DNA of 47,806 bases from Cryobacterium fucosi. GTDB lineage: Bacteria > Actinomycetota > Actinomycetes > Actinomycetales > Microbacteriaceae. Numbering within the stretch: position 1 is the first letter of the stretch; every line of letters begins with the position of its first letter. Shown here piece after piece: positions 38,801 through 47,211 of the stretch. The notes under the pieces were generated by a model. The model made no database searches and was not told the DNA's origin. It saw only the letters and a program-made list of their open reading frames with translations. The translations under genes were made by a program, and so were the position numbers. The DNA lies in contig NZ_SOHH01000106.1 in the NCBI RefSeq assembly GCF_004403515.1, positions 1 to 47,806 on the forward strand, in the 5' to 3' direction.

Positions 38801-41705
38801 CGACGGCGGGTCCCTGACCATCACCGCCGTCCTGGCGAGCGGAGCAGGAGACGCCCAGGGTACGGCCGCCATCGTCGATGGCGTCGTATCGGTGCACGCG
38901 CCGGCGGGCGAGGGCCGGTACGGCTTCATCTACGAGATCCAGAATGATCGCGGCGGCTCGAGCTCCGCCTTCCTCACCGTTGTCGTGCGCAAGGATGCTC
39001 CGCGTTCCCAGCCCGACGCGCGCGACACCCACCTGACGCTTTCCGACGTGCTCGACCGGCGCACGATCGACGTCGATGTCCTCGCCAATGTCTTCTTCGC
39101 CGAAGGGTCCGGCCGGAGCCTCGGCCTGGCCGTGCCGGCCGGTTTCTCGGGCGTCGCCGAGGTGACGGACAATCGCCGCGTCAGGGTGAGCGTCGGTAAG
39201 AGCAGCCAGATCATCCCCTTCGAGGTAGCCAATCCGGACGACCCGACCATCGTCTCCTACGCGTTCATCTGGGTGCCCGGCTCGAACGATGCCCTGCCCC
39301 AATTGCGCAAGGGGATGCGCCCGATGAAGATCCAGAGCGAATCGACCCTGACGATCGACATCAACGACTACGTCGTCGCCGTCGGTGGCAAACGGGTCCG
39401 GCTCACCGATCGGAGCCTGGTCCAGGCGACTCGTTCAAATGGTGCGGACCTGGTTTCCTCGGACACCCGGCTCGTGTTCACCAGCAGCGACAAGTACTAC
39501 GGGCCCGCCTCGATCTCGTTCGAAGTGACCGACGGCTCCGGCGCCAAGGACCAGGACGGCCGCACCGCGACGATCGTGCTGCCGATCAACGTCACCCCGC
39601 GGGAGAACCAGCCCCCCGGCTTCGACGGCGCCGTGATCGACTTCGAACCAGACCAGACCAAGGTCATCGACCTGACCCGGCTCACCTCGTACCCCTACCC
39701 GAAGGACCAGGCCGAACTGACCTACACGGTCCTCGAACCCCGTCCCGTCGGGTTCAACTATTCCCTCGACGGGCAGACGCTCACCCTCCATGCCTCCGAG
39801 TCGACGCCGAAGGGCGTCGGCGGCGCGATCACGATCGGAGTGCGCGATGGCATTAACACCGGAAAGGCCGGCCGAATCGAGATGGGTGTGGTCGCGTCGA
39901 CGCGGCCCCTTGCCGTTCCAGCCGCCGATGTTGTGATCGCCCCGCGAGGCCAGAGCACCGTCCTGGACGTGCTTGCAAACGACGATGCAACCAACCCTTT
40001 CCCGGCGGTGCCGCTCCGGGTCGTGGCGGTGCGCGGCGGCGATGGCGCCGGGGTGCCCGCCGGAGTGACCATCACCCCCAGCGCCGACAACAGCCGTCTC
40101 ACCGTCAAGGTGGCGCCGGATGCCGCCCCCGCCGACACGAATCTGCAATACCAGGTCGCCGATGCGACCGGCGACCCCGACCGGTTCGCCTGGGGCACGG
40201 TGCGCATCTCGGTGCAGGACAAACCCGACCCGGTGTCGAGCCTCGGCGTGACAGCCTTCGCGGACCGCCGGATCTCGGTGTCGTTCAACGCGGGGGCAGC
40301 CAACAACTCCGCCGTCACCGGCTACGAGATCTCCGTGAAAAGCGTGGCCACGGGCGCAGTCGTCGGCAGCACGGTCTGCCAGGCAACAGCCTGCGAGATC
40401 GCGACGGCCGGCAACGGGCGGGACAATGCCGTCCAGATCTCGGTCGCCGCCCGCAACGGCATCGGGCTCTCAACGGCCACGGTGCTCGCCGACCAGGTCT
40501 GGTCCGATGTCGTGCCACCGGCTCCCACAGGGCTGTCGGCGGAGCCCCTCGACTCGGGGCTGCGGCTGCACTGGAACACGGTGACCCCGGTCGGCGGCGG
40601 CACCGCGATGCGCGGCTACGTCGTGACGGTCGGGGGCGGCCCGCAAAGCGAGGTGAGCGCATCCGGGCCGTCGTGCACCGCGGACTCCTGCACGATCGAC
40701 GTCGGCGGCCTCGCCAACGGCACGGATGTTCCATTCACCGTGAGCGCACGGAACGACGCCTACCCGGCGCTGTCCGCCTGGAACACCTCCACCGGCAACG
40801 GACGGCCGTTCGGCCCGGCCCGGGCCGGCGCGATCACCGCGAACGCGGTCGATTCGAGCGGCTCCGTGACGGTGAGCTGGGACCCGTTCGACGGCCGCGG
40901 CGACGGCATCGCCGGTTACTTCGTGCAGCGGGTGAGCGCGGACCAGGTGCCCACCGGGGCCCAGTCCTGCTCGGTGACCAGCCCGGCGCCCGGAACGCTG
41001 GTGGCGCCGACCCAGGGCGGGATCGTCGCCGAGCAGAAGGCCGTCGCTGCGGGCACCACCTCCGTCGTTTTCGACAACCTGCTCGCCGACAACGGCCACT
41101 ACTCATTCGTCGTCTGGGGTTACAACCGGGCCGGCTGCGCCCCGACTGCGGTGGCGACCGTGCTCGTGCGGCCGGCGCCGGCCGACATCACCTCGGTGAA
41201 CAGCCGGATGGCGATGCGCGACGATTCCTGGGACGTCCGCATCGACGGTGTGAGCCCCAGTGCTGGCGTCCACCACTACAACATCCGTGCCGTCGACGGT
41301 TCGGGCAACCCGATGCCGTGGACCGATGTCACCTTCCCGGCGACGACCTGGCCGCGGGCGCCGCTCGGATTCCGTTTCGGCGAGGTGGTCCGCTTCCAGG
41401 TGCAGGCCTGCAAGGTGTGGGGTTCCTGCGGGACCTGGTCCGGCACCTACCCGGCGGCGCCGGAGGCATCCGTGAGTTTCGCCGTGCAGGGGCTGGTCTA
41501 CACGGCGGGCGTGTTCTCCTGGACGAACGGCCCCGACAACAACGGGATCGAAGCGAGCTACGTGTGCCTGGTGCCGGGTGACCCGTCGGTGACCCCGGTG
41601 GCCGGCCTGGCGAACACCTGCACCTTGCCCTCGCCGCCGCCGCCGGCCGGCACTGTGCGACTCACCGTGACGGTCAACGGACAGGGTTTCTCCTATGACA
41701 GATGA
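35805..41705 (+). CDS. Giant Ig-like/fibronectin type III surface protein
   Basis: A 1966-residue protein. A short basic N terminus and one transmembrane helix (about 17-36) anchor it, with the rest outside. Residues about 40-370 look like a beta-propeller (repeated short strands with VLVLDRGNNSVDILDP). From about 385 to 1465 come tandem Ig/cadherin-like modules with a repeating D-x-DP-x-G(D/G) calcium-type motif (residues about 415, 514, 699, 799, 899 and 994), roughly 95-100 residues apart. From about 1475 to the end are about four FN3 modules. It is probably an adhesin or sensor scaffold linked with the kinase. It follows the kinase gene with a four-base overlap and is the largest gene in the window. 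Confidence 0.85.
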   Translation: MIRRWLSAHRSLFTTTLSGTVIVAVIATVAIVSGGYTAQRLDLGDAAVWVTNEARQVVGRANTAVFELNTVVEAGSSRLDVVQQGATVLVLDRGNNSVDILDPATAKVTESVALPPKEPGIFLAGDRAVVVSNGDVWNLAADRLDSFDSTAEPALSFGAGSLVSMDADGRLYAFTPATGSLSLVDPTSPDSIASAVTVAAGGPEDGYQLTSVDGQWALFNASTRHLFLSRGEVDLSRDIRAGDAPLLQEPGVRGDRVLIAHRSGLEAVPLAGGRPSTVVSGRAGQAVAPASDAGCSYAAWGDGTVWRDCAGDPANGRTDTLTGLAGDARLAFRRNGTGMVLNDALNGEAWAVQRGNELIDNWAELIDSNQDQQRVVENNDDTPPEFEKAQVPPVAVDDDFGARPGRTVTLPVLLNDFDPNGDVLVIDSLSTLAPETGRLDLVGNTQQVQLTLEPTAAGTVSFGYTVNDGRGGKASATVTVTIRGPEENSAPAQARGTHTTVRAGGRVTSQVLGDWVDPDGDPIYLTEATAIAPDQISFTPGGAVVFSDAGTSSDAKSIGLTVSDGRAAGTGTLSATVRPSGSVPIIAEAFIVLATAGAEVTVSPLEHVRGGSAPLRLSSVPAKPDVTITPDFDGGTFRFASSAVGVHEIEYAVTDGTLTATGRIRVDVSAAPDANSTPITVPHTAFVRGQQATLVDVLATDIDPAGGVLLVTGTTNAPAASGLRIEILDQRILRVTLTKPLENGSVAFGYRISNGLAEAEGTVTVIQIPPPARKQAPLAVPDTVSVRVGDAIDVPVLVNDEHPDGDTLTLDPTLATELPAGAGLLFASGTVLRYLAPNRTGNFTAVYRVNAPDGQFANAEVRISVREADPHSNNPPVPKTVTARVLAGDTVSIPIPLSGIDPDGDSVQLVGQETNPERGSVAIGGFDSIVYTAGDYSAGTDTFTYAVVDALGARAVGTVRVGISPRLDGARNPVAAPDEVMVRPKSTVAVRVLGNDSDPDGGSLTITAVLASGAGDAQGTAAIVDGVVSVHAPAGEGRYGFIYEIQNDRGGSSSAFLTVVVRKDAPRSQPDARDTHLTLSDVLDRRTIDVDVLANVFFAEGSGRSLGLAVPAGFSGVAEVTDNRRVRVSVGKSSQIIPFEVANPDDPTIVSYAFIWVPGSNDALPQLRKGMRPMKIQSESTLTIDINDYVVAVGGKRVRLTDRSLVQATRSNGADLVSSDTRLVFTSSDKYYGPASISFEVTDGSGAKDQDGRTATIVLPINVTPRENQPPGFDGAVIDFEPDQTKVIDLTRLTSYPYPKDQAELTYTVLEPRPVGFNYSLDGQTLTLHASESTPKGVGGAITIGVRDGINTGKAGRIEMGVVASTRPLAVPAADVVIAPRGQSTVLDVLANDDATNPFPAVPLRVVAVRGGDGAGVPAGVTITPSADNSRLTVKVAPDAAPADTNLQYQVADATGDPDRFAWGTVRISVQDKPDPVSSLGVTAFADRRISVSFNAGAANNSAVTGYEISVKSVATGAVVGSTVCQATACEIATAGNGRDNAVQISVAARNGIGLSTATVLADQVWSDVVPPAPTGLSAEPLDSGLRLHWNTVTPVGGGTAMRGYVVTVGGGPQSEVSASGPSCTADSCTIDVGGLANGTDVPFTVSARNDAYPALSAWNTSTGNGRPFGPARAGAITANAVDSSGSVTVSWDPFDGRGDGIAGYFVQRVSADQVPTGAQSCSVTSPAPGTLVAPTQGGIVAEQKAVAAGTTSVVFDNLLADNGHYSFVVWGYNRAGCAPTAVATVLVRPAPADITSVNSRMAMRDDSWDVRIDGVSPSAGVHHYNIRAVDGSGNPMPWTDVTFPATTWPRAPLGFRFGEVVRFQVQACKVWGSCGTWSGTYPAAPEASVSFAVQGLVYTAGVFSWTNGPDNNGIEASYVCLVPGDPSVTPVAGLANTCTLPSPPPPAGTVRLTVTVNGQGFSYDR

Positions 41706-41783
41706 GCCAGTGACAGGTGAGCCAGGCAGATTTGGCCCCGCACCGAGCCCGACCCCCATGCCCCGAACGAAAGTGACCACCCC

Positions 41784-42755
41784 ATGACGATGACCGCGGA
41801 GCAGGCCACCCAGTTCGCCGATGTGTTCGACCGGCTTGTGAACGGGGTGGAGCAGGTTCTGCTGGGCAAGCACCACGTGATCCGGATGTCGTTCACCGCC
41901 CTGCTCAGCGGCGGCCACCTGCTGCTGGAGGACGTGCCTGGAACGGGCAAGACCTCGCTTGCCCGCGCCATCGCGCAGAGCGTCCGCGGCTCGAGCAACC
42001 GGGTGCAGTTCACCCCGGACCTCCTGCCGGGGGACATCACCGGTGTGAGCATCTACGACCAGCGGAGCGGGGCCTTCGAATTCCACCGTGGTCCGATCTT
42101 CGCCAACATCGTCCTCGCCGACGAGATCAACCGGGCCAGCCCGAAGACCCAGTCGGCGTTGCTCGAAGTGATGGAGGAGGAGCAGATCACCGCCGACGGC
42201 GTGACGCATCCCGTTGCGGCGCCGTTCATGGTGATCGCCACCCAGAACCCGATCGAGCAGGCCGGCACGTACCGGTTGCCGGAGGCCCAGCTCGACCGGT
42301 TCATCATGAAGGCGTCGATCGGCTATCCGGACCATTCCTCGACGCTGCGCATCCTCGAGGGCGCGGCGCTGCGCGCGCACGAGGCCGTGGTGCCCCCGAT
42401 CGTCTCCTCCGAGACCGTCGTGGAACTCGCGGCCCTCGCCCGAACGGTCTTCGTCGACGCCACCATCAACGACTACGTCGCCCGGCTGATCGAGGCCACA
42501 CGCACGAGCACCGAGGTGCGCCTGGGCGTGAGCGTGCGCGGCGCCCTGGCCCTGATCCGCACGGCCAAGACCCTGGCGGCCGCCAGCGGCCGCCACTACG
42601 TGATCCCCGACGACGTCAAGGAGCTGGCGGAAACCGTGCTCGCCCACCGGCTCGTCCTCGACCCGGAGGCCGAATTCGACGGAGTCACACCGTCCAGCGT
42701 GATCGCCCGGATCCTGATCGAGACCCCGCCGCCCAGTGACAGGCTGACTGTGTGA
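41784..42755 (+). CDS. MoxR-family AAA+ ATPase
   Basis: A 323-residue MoxR-type AAA+ ATPase. Walker A is VPGTGKTSLA, Walker B ILADEINRASPKTQSALLEV, and the MoxR signatures LEVMEEEQITADG and ATQNPIEQAGTYRLPEAQLD are present, with an arginine-containing sensor region near the C terminus. MoxR proteins act as chaperones, often together with a DUF58 or VWA protein that is encoded beside them, as here. Nothing odd is seen. ATG 41784 is used; another ATG lies two codons later. The DUF58 gene starts inside its stop codon, so the two are cotranslated. Confidence 0.9.
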   Translation: MTMTAEQATQFADVFDRLVNGVEQVLLGKHHVIRMSFTALLSGGHLLLEDVPGTGKTSLARAIAQSVRGSSNRVQFTPDLLPGDITGVSIYDQRSGAFEFHRGPIFANIVLADEINRASPKTQSALLEVMEEEQITADGVTHPVAAPFMVIATQNPIEQAGTYRLPEAQLDRFIMKASIGYPDHSSTLRILEGAALRAHEAVVPPIVSSETVVELAALARTVFVDATINDYVARLIEATRTSTEVRLGVSVRGALALIRTAKTLAAASGRHYVIPDDVKELAETVLAHRLVLDPEAEFDGVTPSSVIARILIETPPPSDRLTV

Positions 42756-44155
42756 GCCAGGTCAAACTCACCCGCAGCGGGGTGACCCGGAGCAGCGCTG
42801 ACCTCGTCGGCGGTACCGGCCGAACGGATGCCCCGCCGGAGGTGCAGGCCGGACATCCGGCCCGGTTGGACGCGTCCGTCCGCGACGGCAGGCTGGCTGG
42901 CGCGATCACGGGCATGGTGCGGGCCGGGGGGGCGCTGGCCGAGCTCGGATCGGCCTTCGGACGCTTCGTCGCATCGGTGGTCACGCCGCTCGGCTGGTGC
43001 CTCCTCGTCGTGGTGTTCTTCTCATTCCTGTTCGGCTACGGCCTCGGCTGGACCGAACTCGTCGCGATCGCCTGGTCAGGGCTCGTCCTGGTCGTGGCCG
43101 CGTTCTGCTTCCTGATCGGACGCAACGCCTACGAGATCCACCTGTCCCTGCCGGTCGACCGGGTCGTCGTCGGGGCGAAGGTGCCGGGGGAGGTGACGGT
43201 GCTGAACCCGACCGGGCAGCGCCTGCCGGGGGTCGCTGTCGAGGTCCCGGTCGGTGCCGGACTGGCCGAATTCGCCATGCCCGGACTCGCCCGTGGTAGC
43301 AGCTTCGACGACGTCTTCATCGTGCCGACCACGCGCCGCGGAGTCATCCCGATCGGACCGGTACGCACCGTGCGCGGCGACCCGGTCGGGCTGCTGCGGC
43401 GGGAGATCGTCTGGGCCGAGCGCGTCGAACTCTTCGTGCACCCGCGCACCATTCCGATCCCGAGCATGAGCACCGGGTTCATCCGCGACCTCGAAGGCAA
43501 TCCCACCCGCGACCTGACCAACAGCGATGTGTCCTTCCATGCCCTGCGCGAATACGTGCCGGGCGACGAGCGCCGCAGCATCCACTGGAAGAGCACGGCG
43601 AAGACCGGTCGCTACATGGTGCGGCAGTATGAGGAGTCGCGCCGCAGCCACCTGATGGTCGCCCTGAGCCTGGCCGAGTCCGACTACGCGACCGAGGACG
43701 AGTTCGAAATGGCGGTCAGCGTGGCCGGGTCGCTGGGGGTCCGGGCGGTCCGTGACGCGCGAACGGTGTCGGTGCTGGCCAGCGAGGCGACCGAGGGCAC
43801 ACGGCGGCGGATGTCCGCGGTGCGGACCCTGAGCACCCTCACCCGCACGCGCCTGCTCGACGACCTCAGCAGGGTCGAACTCTCTGGCGCGGCGCTGCCG
43901 GTCAGCGAGTTGGCGAAGGCCGCGGCCGACAAGGTCGCCGGGATCTCGGTGGCTTTCCTGGTCACGGGGTCGTCGACCACACTGACCGAACTGCGAGCGG
44001 CCGCACACCGCTTCCCGGCCGGAGTCGAGGTGGTCGCCGTCGTCTGCGACCCCGAGAACGTCCCCAGCCTCCGGCGGGTCGCCGAGCTCAGCGTGCTCAC
44101 CATCGGATTCCTTGACGACCTGAAGCACAGCCTGGCCAGGACGGCCGCCGTATGA
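42752..44155 (+). CDS. DUF58 domain-containing membrane protein
   Basis: A 467-residue protein. After an N-terminal stretch of about 70 residues come two transmembrane helices (LGWCLLVVVFFSFLFGYGLG and LVLVVAAFCFLIG). A beta-rich region of about 150 residues follows, then the DUF58 core with FHALREYVPGDERRSIHWKS and TAKTGRYMVRQYEESRRSHL. DUF58 proteins contain a VWA-like fold and are functional partners of MoxR ATPases, which are thought to remodel them. The GTG at 42752 overlaps the MoxR stop and its own stop overlaps the next gene by four bases. The role of the pair in this cluster is unknown. Confidence 0.85.
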   Translation: MSQVKLTRSGVTRSSADLVGGTGRTDAPPEVQAGHPARLDASVRDGRLAGAITGMVRAGGALAELGSAFGRFVASVVTPLGWCLLVVVFFSFLFGYGLGWTELVAIAWSGLVLVVAAFCFLIGRNAYEIHLSLPVDRVVVGAKVPGEVTVLNPTGQRLPGVAVEVPVGAGLAEFAMPGLARGSSFDDVFIVPTTRRGVIPIGPVRTVRGDPVGLLRREIVWAERVELFVHPRTIPIPSMSTGFIRDLEGNPTRDLTNSDVSFHALREYVPGDERRSIHWKSTAKTGRYMVRQYEESRRSHLMVALSLAESDYATEDEFEMAVSVAGSLGVRAVRDARTVSVLASEATEGTRRRMSAVRTLSTLTRTRLLDDLSRVELSGAALPVSELAKAAADKVAGISVAFLVTGSSTTLTELRAAAHRFPAGVEVVAVVCDPENVPSLRRVAELSVLTIGFLDDLKHSLARTAAV

Positions 44156-46512
44156 GTGCGGGCAGGGAGCCCAGGCCGGTCGGTCGGCCGCGCACCGAAT
44201 GGGGCTTCGTCCTCGGGAACGCGGTCGGCCTGATGGCGGCCACGTTCGCCGCCGCCAGTGCGCTCTGGCCGATCTACCGGAGCACCGAATTCGTCGTGCT
44301 CGTCGTCGTCGCGTTCGCCTTCGGCGTTCTCGTCGCAGTGTCCGGCGCGGTCTTCCGCTGGCCGGCGTGGCTCGTCGGCCTCGTGACGATCGCCGTCTTC
44401 CTGCTGGCCGGGGTTCCCCTGGCCATCCCAGGCGAAGCGATCAACCGATTCCTTCCCTCCGCCCAGGGCCTGCTCGACCTCGTCAGGGCCACGGCGCTGA
44501 GCTGGAAGCAGCTGGTCACGATCGTGCTGCCCGTCGGTTCCTACCAGGCGCTGCTGGTCCCGGCGCTGATCCTGGTCCTGCTCAGCACCGTGGCCGGGTT
44601 GTCGATCGCGCTCCGCGCTCGCGTCGGCGAGCTCGCGGCGCTCGCGCCCGTTGCACTCTTCATTGCCGGGATCGGCCTGGGACCCACGACGGCGACCACC
44701 CCCATCGAATCCGGGCTCGGTCTCTTCGTGGTGCTGCTGTTCTGGCTGCTGTGGCTGCGGTCGGTGCGCCTTCACGGGATCGTGCGCCTCGTGTCCCAAC
44801 AATCCCGCCGCACGATCGAGTCCGCCGCCGACCGCCGGCTCGGCGCCGCCAGGCGACTGGTCAGCGCCGCCCTGATCATCGCCGTCGCGATCGCGGCGGG
44901 CACGGTCGCGGCGATCGCCCTCCCCGTGGGCGTTCCCCGCGACGTGCTGCGCGCGCGGGTGCAACAGCCGTTCGATCCACGGGCCTTTCCCAGCCCGCTC
45001 AGCGCATTCCGCGGCTACCTGCAGCCGGGAGCGGCCGATCAGGCCCTGCTCGAGGTGAGCGGTCTCCCCCCGGGAGGGCGGCTTCGAATCGCAACCCTCG
45101 ACAGCTACGACGGCATCGTCTATTCCGTGGGCAGCGGCACGGTCGCCAGCGCGTCGGGCTCCTTCACGAGGCTGCCCGACCGGCTCGACCAGTCGGCGGT
45201 CGGCGGGGAACAGGTCAGCCTCGCCGTGACCGTCGACGGCTACGACGGCGTCTGGGTTCCCGGCGCCGGATCCCTCGAGCGGATCACGTTCACCGGGCCC
45301 ACGGCGGTCGCCCGCTCCGACTCGTTCTTCTACAACGACAACAGCGGCACGGCCGCCGTGCTGACCGGCCTGACCAGGGGAGACCGGTACACGAGCGTCG
45401 CCGTGATGCCGCGGGAACCGGCCAGCCTGGCCACCCTGCAGCCGGGAACGGCCGTTCTGCCGGCCCTCGAGGTGGTCCCGGACGACCTGGACCAGGTCCT
45501 CGCCCGCCACGTCCGGCCCGGCGACCCGCCCGGCGTCCAGCTCCAGGCCATGCTGGCCGGCCTGAAGACGGATGGCTACATCAGCCACGGTATCGGCGCC
45601 GACGAGCCGGTCAGTCGTTCGGGCCACGGGGCAGACCGGATCGGCCAGTTGTTCACCGACCAGCCCATGCTGGGCGACGCCGAGCAGTACTCCGTGGCGG
45701 CGGCCCTCCTCGCACGGCGCCTGGGATTCCCGGCCAGGGTCGTGGTCGGGTTCGCACCCCGGGTTCCCCGCGGGTCCGGTTCAGTGACCGTCACCGGCTC
45801 GGATGTCTCGGCCTGGATCGAGGTGCAGTCCGCCGACGGGCGGTGGGTCACGGTCGACCCGAACCCGGCCGTCAGGGACATCCCCGCGAAGCAGCCCGAC
45901 AAGCCCACGGTGGTGTCCCGCCCCCAGTCGGTGGTGCCGCCCGCAGTTCCCGACACCGCGGAGCAGCGCGACCCGGCCCCGCCGGAAAGAACGATCGAAG
46001 ACCCTCCCGCACCCCTCGACCCGCTGCTCGCCTTGCTGCTCGCCGCCGCCACGGTGGCCGGCTGGACCCTCCTCGGCCTTGCGGTGCTGGCAGCGCCATT
46101 CCTGCTCATCATCGGCGCCAAGGCCAGGCGCCGCAGACTGCGCCGAACCCTCACGACGCCGCTGGACCGGATCCGCGGCGGCTGGCGCGAATTCGCCGAC
46201 GCGGCCCTGGACTACGGGATCGACGTGCCGGCCGGCGCGACCCGGATCGAGGTGGCAGAAACGGTGGGCGGCCCCGGGACGCTTGACTTCGCCTCGGTCG
46301 TCGATCGCGCGGTGTTCGCACCGGACCGTCCGGGCACCGTGGAGGCCGACACCGTCTGGGCGTCGGTCACTGAGATGCGCGCCGGGTTGGCTGCCGGGAA
46401 GAAGCGCCGCACGAGGCTCGCGGCGCTCGTCTCGCTCCGGTCGCTGGGTCGGTACGCTGGAGGGACATCCGTTCTTCGGTCGGTGCGGGGCAAGGGAGGA
46501 TCGGCGACGTGA
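44152..46512 (+). CDS. Transglutaminase-like membrane protein, catalytic residues missing
   Basis: A 786-residue protein with about six N-terminal transmembrane helices (to about residue 265), an extracellular region, a transglutaminase-like core (about 495-575), a proline-rich linker, one more helix at about 630-650, and a cytoplasmic tail. The core keeps the fold text GDAEQYSVAAALLARRLGFP, ARVVVGF and TVDPNP. However, the catalytic Cys of the GxCxxF/Y motif is Ala510, and the catalytic His of the D-x-H-A-W motif is Ser553 (GSDVSAW); only Asp569 of the triad remains. Spacing is that of an active enzyme, so this is likely a non-catalytic binding protein. It overlaps both neighbours by four bases. 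Confidence 0.85.
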   Translation: MSAGREPRPVGRPRTEWGFVLGNAVGLMAATFAAASALWPIYRSTEFVVLVVVAFAFGVLVAVSGAVFRWPAWLVGLVTIAVFLLAGVPLAIPGEAINRFLPSAQGLLDLVRATALSWKQLVTIVLPVGSYQALLVPALILVLLSTVAGLSIALRARVGELAALAPVALFIAGIGLGPTTATTPIESGLGLFVVLLFWLLWLRSVRLHGIVRLVSQQSRRTIESAADRRLGAARRLVSAALIIAVAIAAGTVAAIALPVGVPRDVLRARVQQPFDPRAFPSPLSAFRGYLQPGAADQALLEVSGLPPGGRLRIATLDSYDGIVYSVGSGTVASASGSFTRLPDRLDQSAVGGEQVSLAVTVDGYDGVWVPGAGSLERITFTGPTAVARSDSFFYNDNSGTAAVLTGLTRGDRYTSVAVMPREPASLATLQPGTAVLPALEVVPDDLDQVLARHVRPGDPPGVQLQAMLAGLKTDGYISHGIGADEPVSRSGHGADRIGQLFTDQPMLGDAEQYSVAAALLARRLGFPARVVVGFAPRVPRGSGSVTVTGSDVSAWIEVQSADGRWVTVDPNPAVRDIPAKQPDKPTVVSRPQSVVPPAVPDTAEQRDPAPPERTIEDPPAPLDPLLALLLAAATVAGWTLLGLAVLAAPFLLIIGAKARRRRLRRTLTTPLDRIRGGWREFADAALDYGIDVPAGATRIEVAETVGGPGTLDFASVVDRAVFAPDRPGTVEADTVWASVTEMRAGLAAGKKRRTRLAALVSLRSLGRYAGGTSVLRSVRGKGGSAT

Positions 46513-47120
46513 ACTGCCTGATCTGCGGTGCCGCGTTACCGGCCGGCGCCATGTTCTGCGGCGAATGCGGCAGTTCGAGTACCGCCACGCCGAAGACCCG
46601 GAAGCGCCCGGACCCACGCCCGAATGACACCACGATCATCCAGCCGCTGCCGCGTCAGCCCGTGGTCATCTCGATCCCGCTCGGCGCCGACGGCCGGGTG
46701 CAGGTGCCGGTGCCGCCCGCGCCCGCAACGACACGTCCTGCCGCCGCGTCGCCTCCCGCGCCTCCCGCGCTGCCCGCCGTCGAGCGGCCGCGCAGATCGG
46801 TGTTCGTCCTTCAGTTCAGCACGGGGGAGACCGTTTCCGCCCCAGGCACCGGGCTGATCGGCAGACGGCCCCTGCCACAACCGACCGAACGTTTCGACAC
46901 CCTCGTGCAGGTCAACGACCTGGGGATGTCCGTGTCCAAGAGCCACCTCGAATTCGGGCAGCATGACGGCGAATTCTGGGTCAGCGACCGCTATTCGGGC
47001 AACGGCACCATCATCCGGCGCGCCGACTCGACATCGGTGCGGTGCGAACCCGGCCGGCGCTACCTCGTGCCGCGCGGTTCGCGGGTCGAGATCGCCGACC
47101 AGTTCTTCATGGTCGACTAG
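46509..47120 (+). CDS. Zinc-ribbon and FHA domain protein
   Basis: A 203-residue cytoplasmic protein. The N terminus has a zinc ribbon of the form CLICGAALPAGAMFCGECG. A proline/alanine-rich linker (about 60-95) follows. The C-terminal FHA domain (about 100-203) shows LIGRRPLPQP (Gly-Arg), SVSKSHLEF (Ser, His) and SGNGT (Asn). The threonine-rich linker (NDTTIIQPLP) is a likely kinase target, as in GarA-type FHA regulators whose TT motif is phosphorylated; here the pair is TT in NDTTII (inference). The GTG start at 46509 overlaps the previous stop by four bases. It is a second reader in the cluster. Confidence 0.85.
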   Translation: MNCLICGAALPAGAMFCGECGSSSTATPKTRKRPDPRPNDTTIIQPLPRQPVVISIPLGADGRVQVPVPPAPATTRPAAASPPAPPALPAVERPRRSVFVLQFSTGETVSAPGTGLIGRRPLPQPTERFDTLVQVNDLGMSVSKSHLEFGQHDGEFWVSDRYSGNGTIIRRADSTSVRCEPGRRYLVPRGSRVEIADQFFMVD

Positions 47121-47139
47121 CGCCATCCCTCCCCACCCC

Positions 47140-47179
47140 GGCCCGGCCGCGGTCCTGCCCGGATGCCTGCGGCCGGGCC
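47140..47179. terminator. GC-rich hairpin between the FHA and FtsK-like genes
   Basis: GGCCCGGCCGC (47140-47150) and GCGGCCGGGCC (47169-47179) are perfect 11-bp inverted arms around an 18-base loop. It lies in the 91-bp gap and has no T-run. It could be an attenuating or partial terminator inside the cluster. Confidence 0.5.
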
Positions 47180-47211
47180 CCGGCGCGTCCGCACCGTGGT
47201 CTCCTTGACCC

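Noticed and set aside
43684-45627. 647-codon frame antisense to DUF58 and transglutaminase-like genes
   Set aside because: No domain, and both genes on the plus strand are clear.
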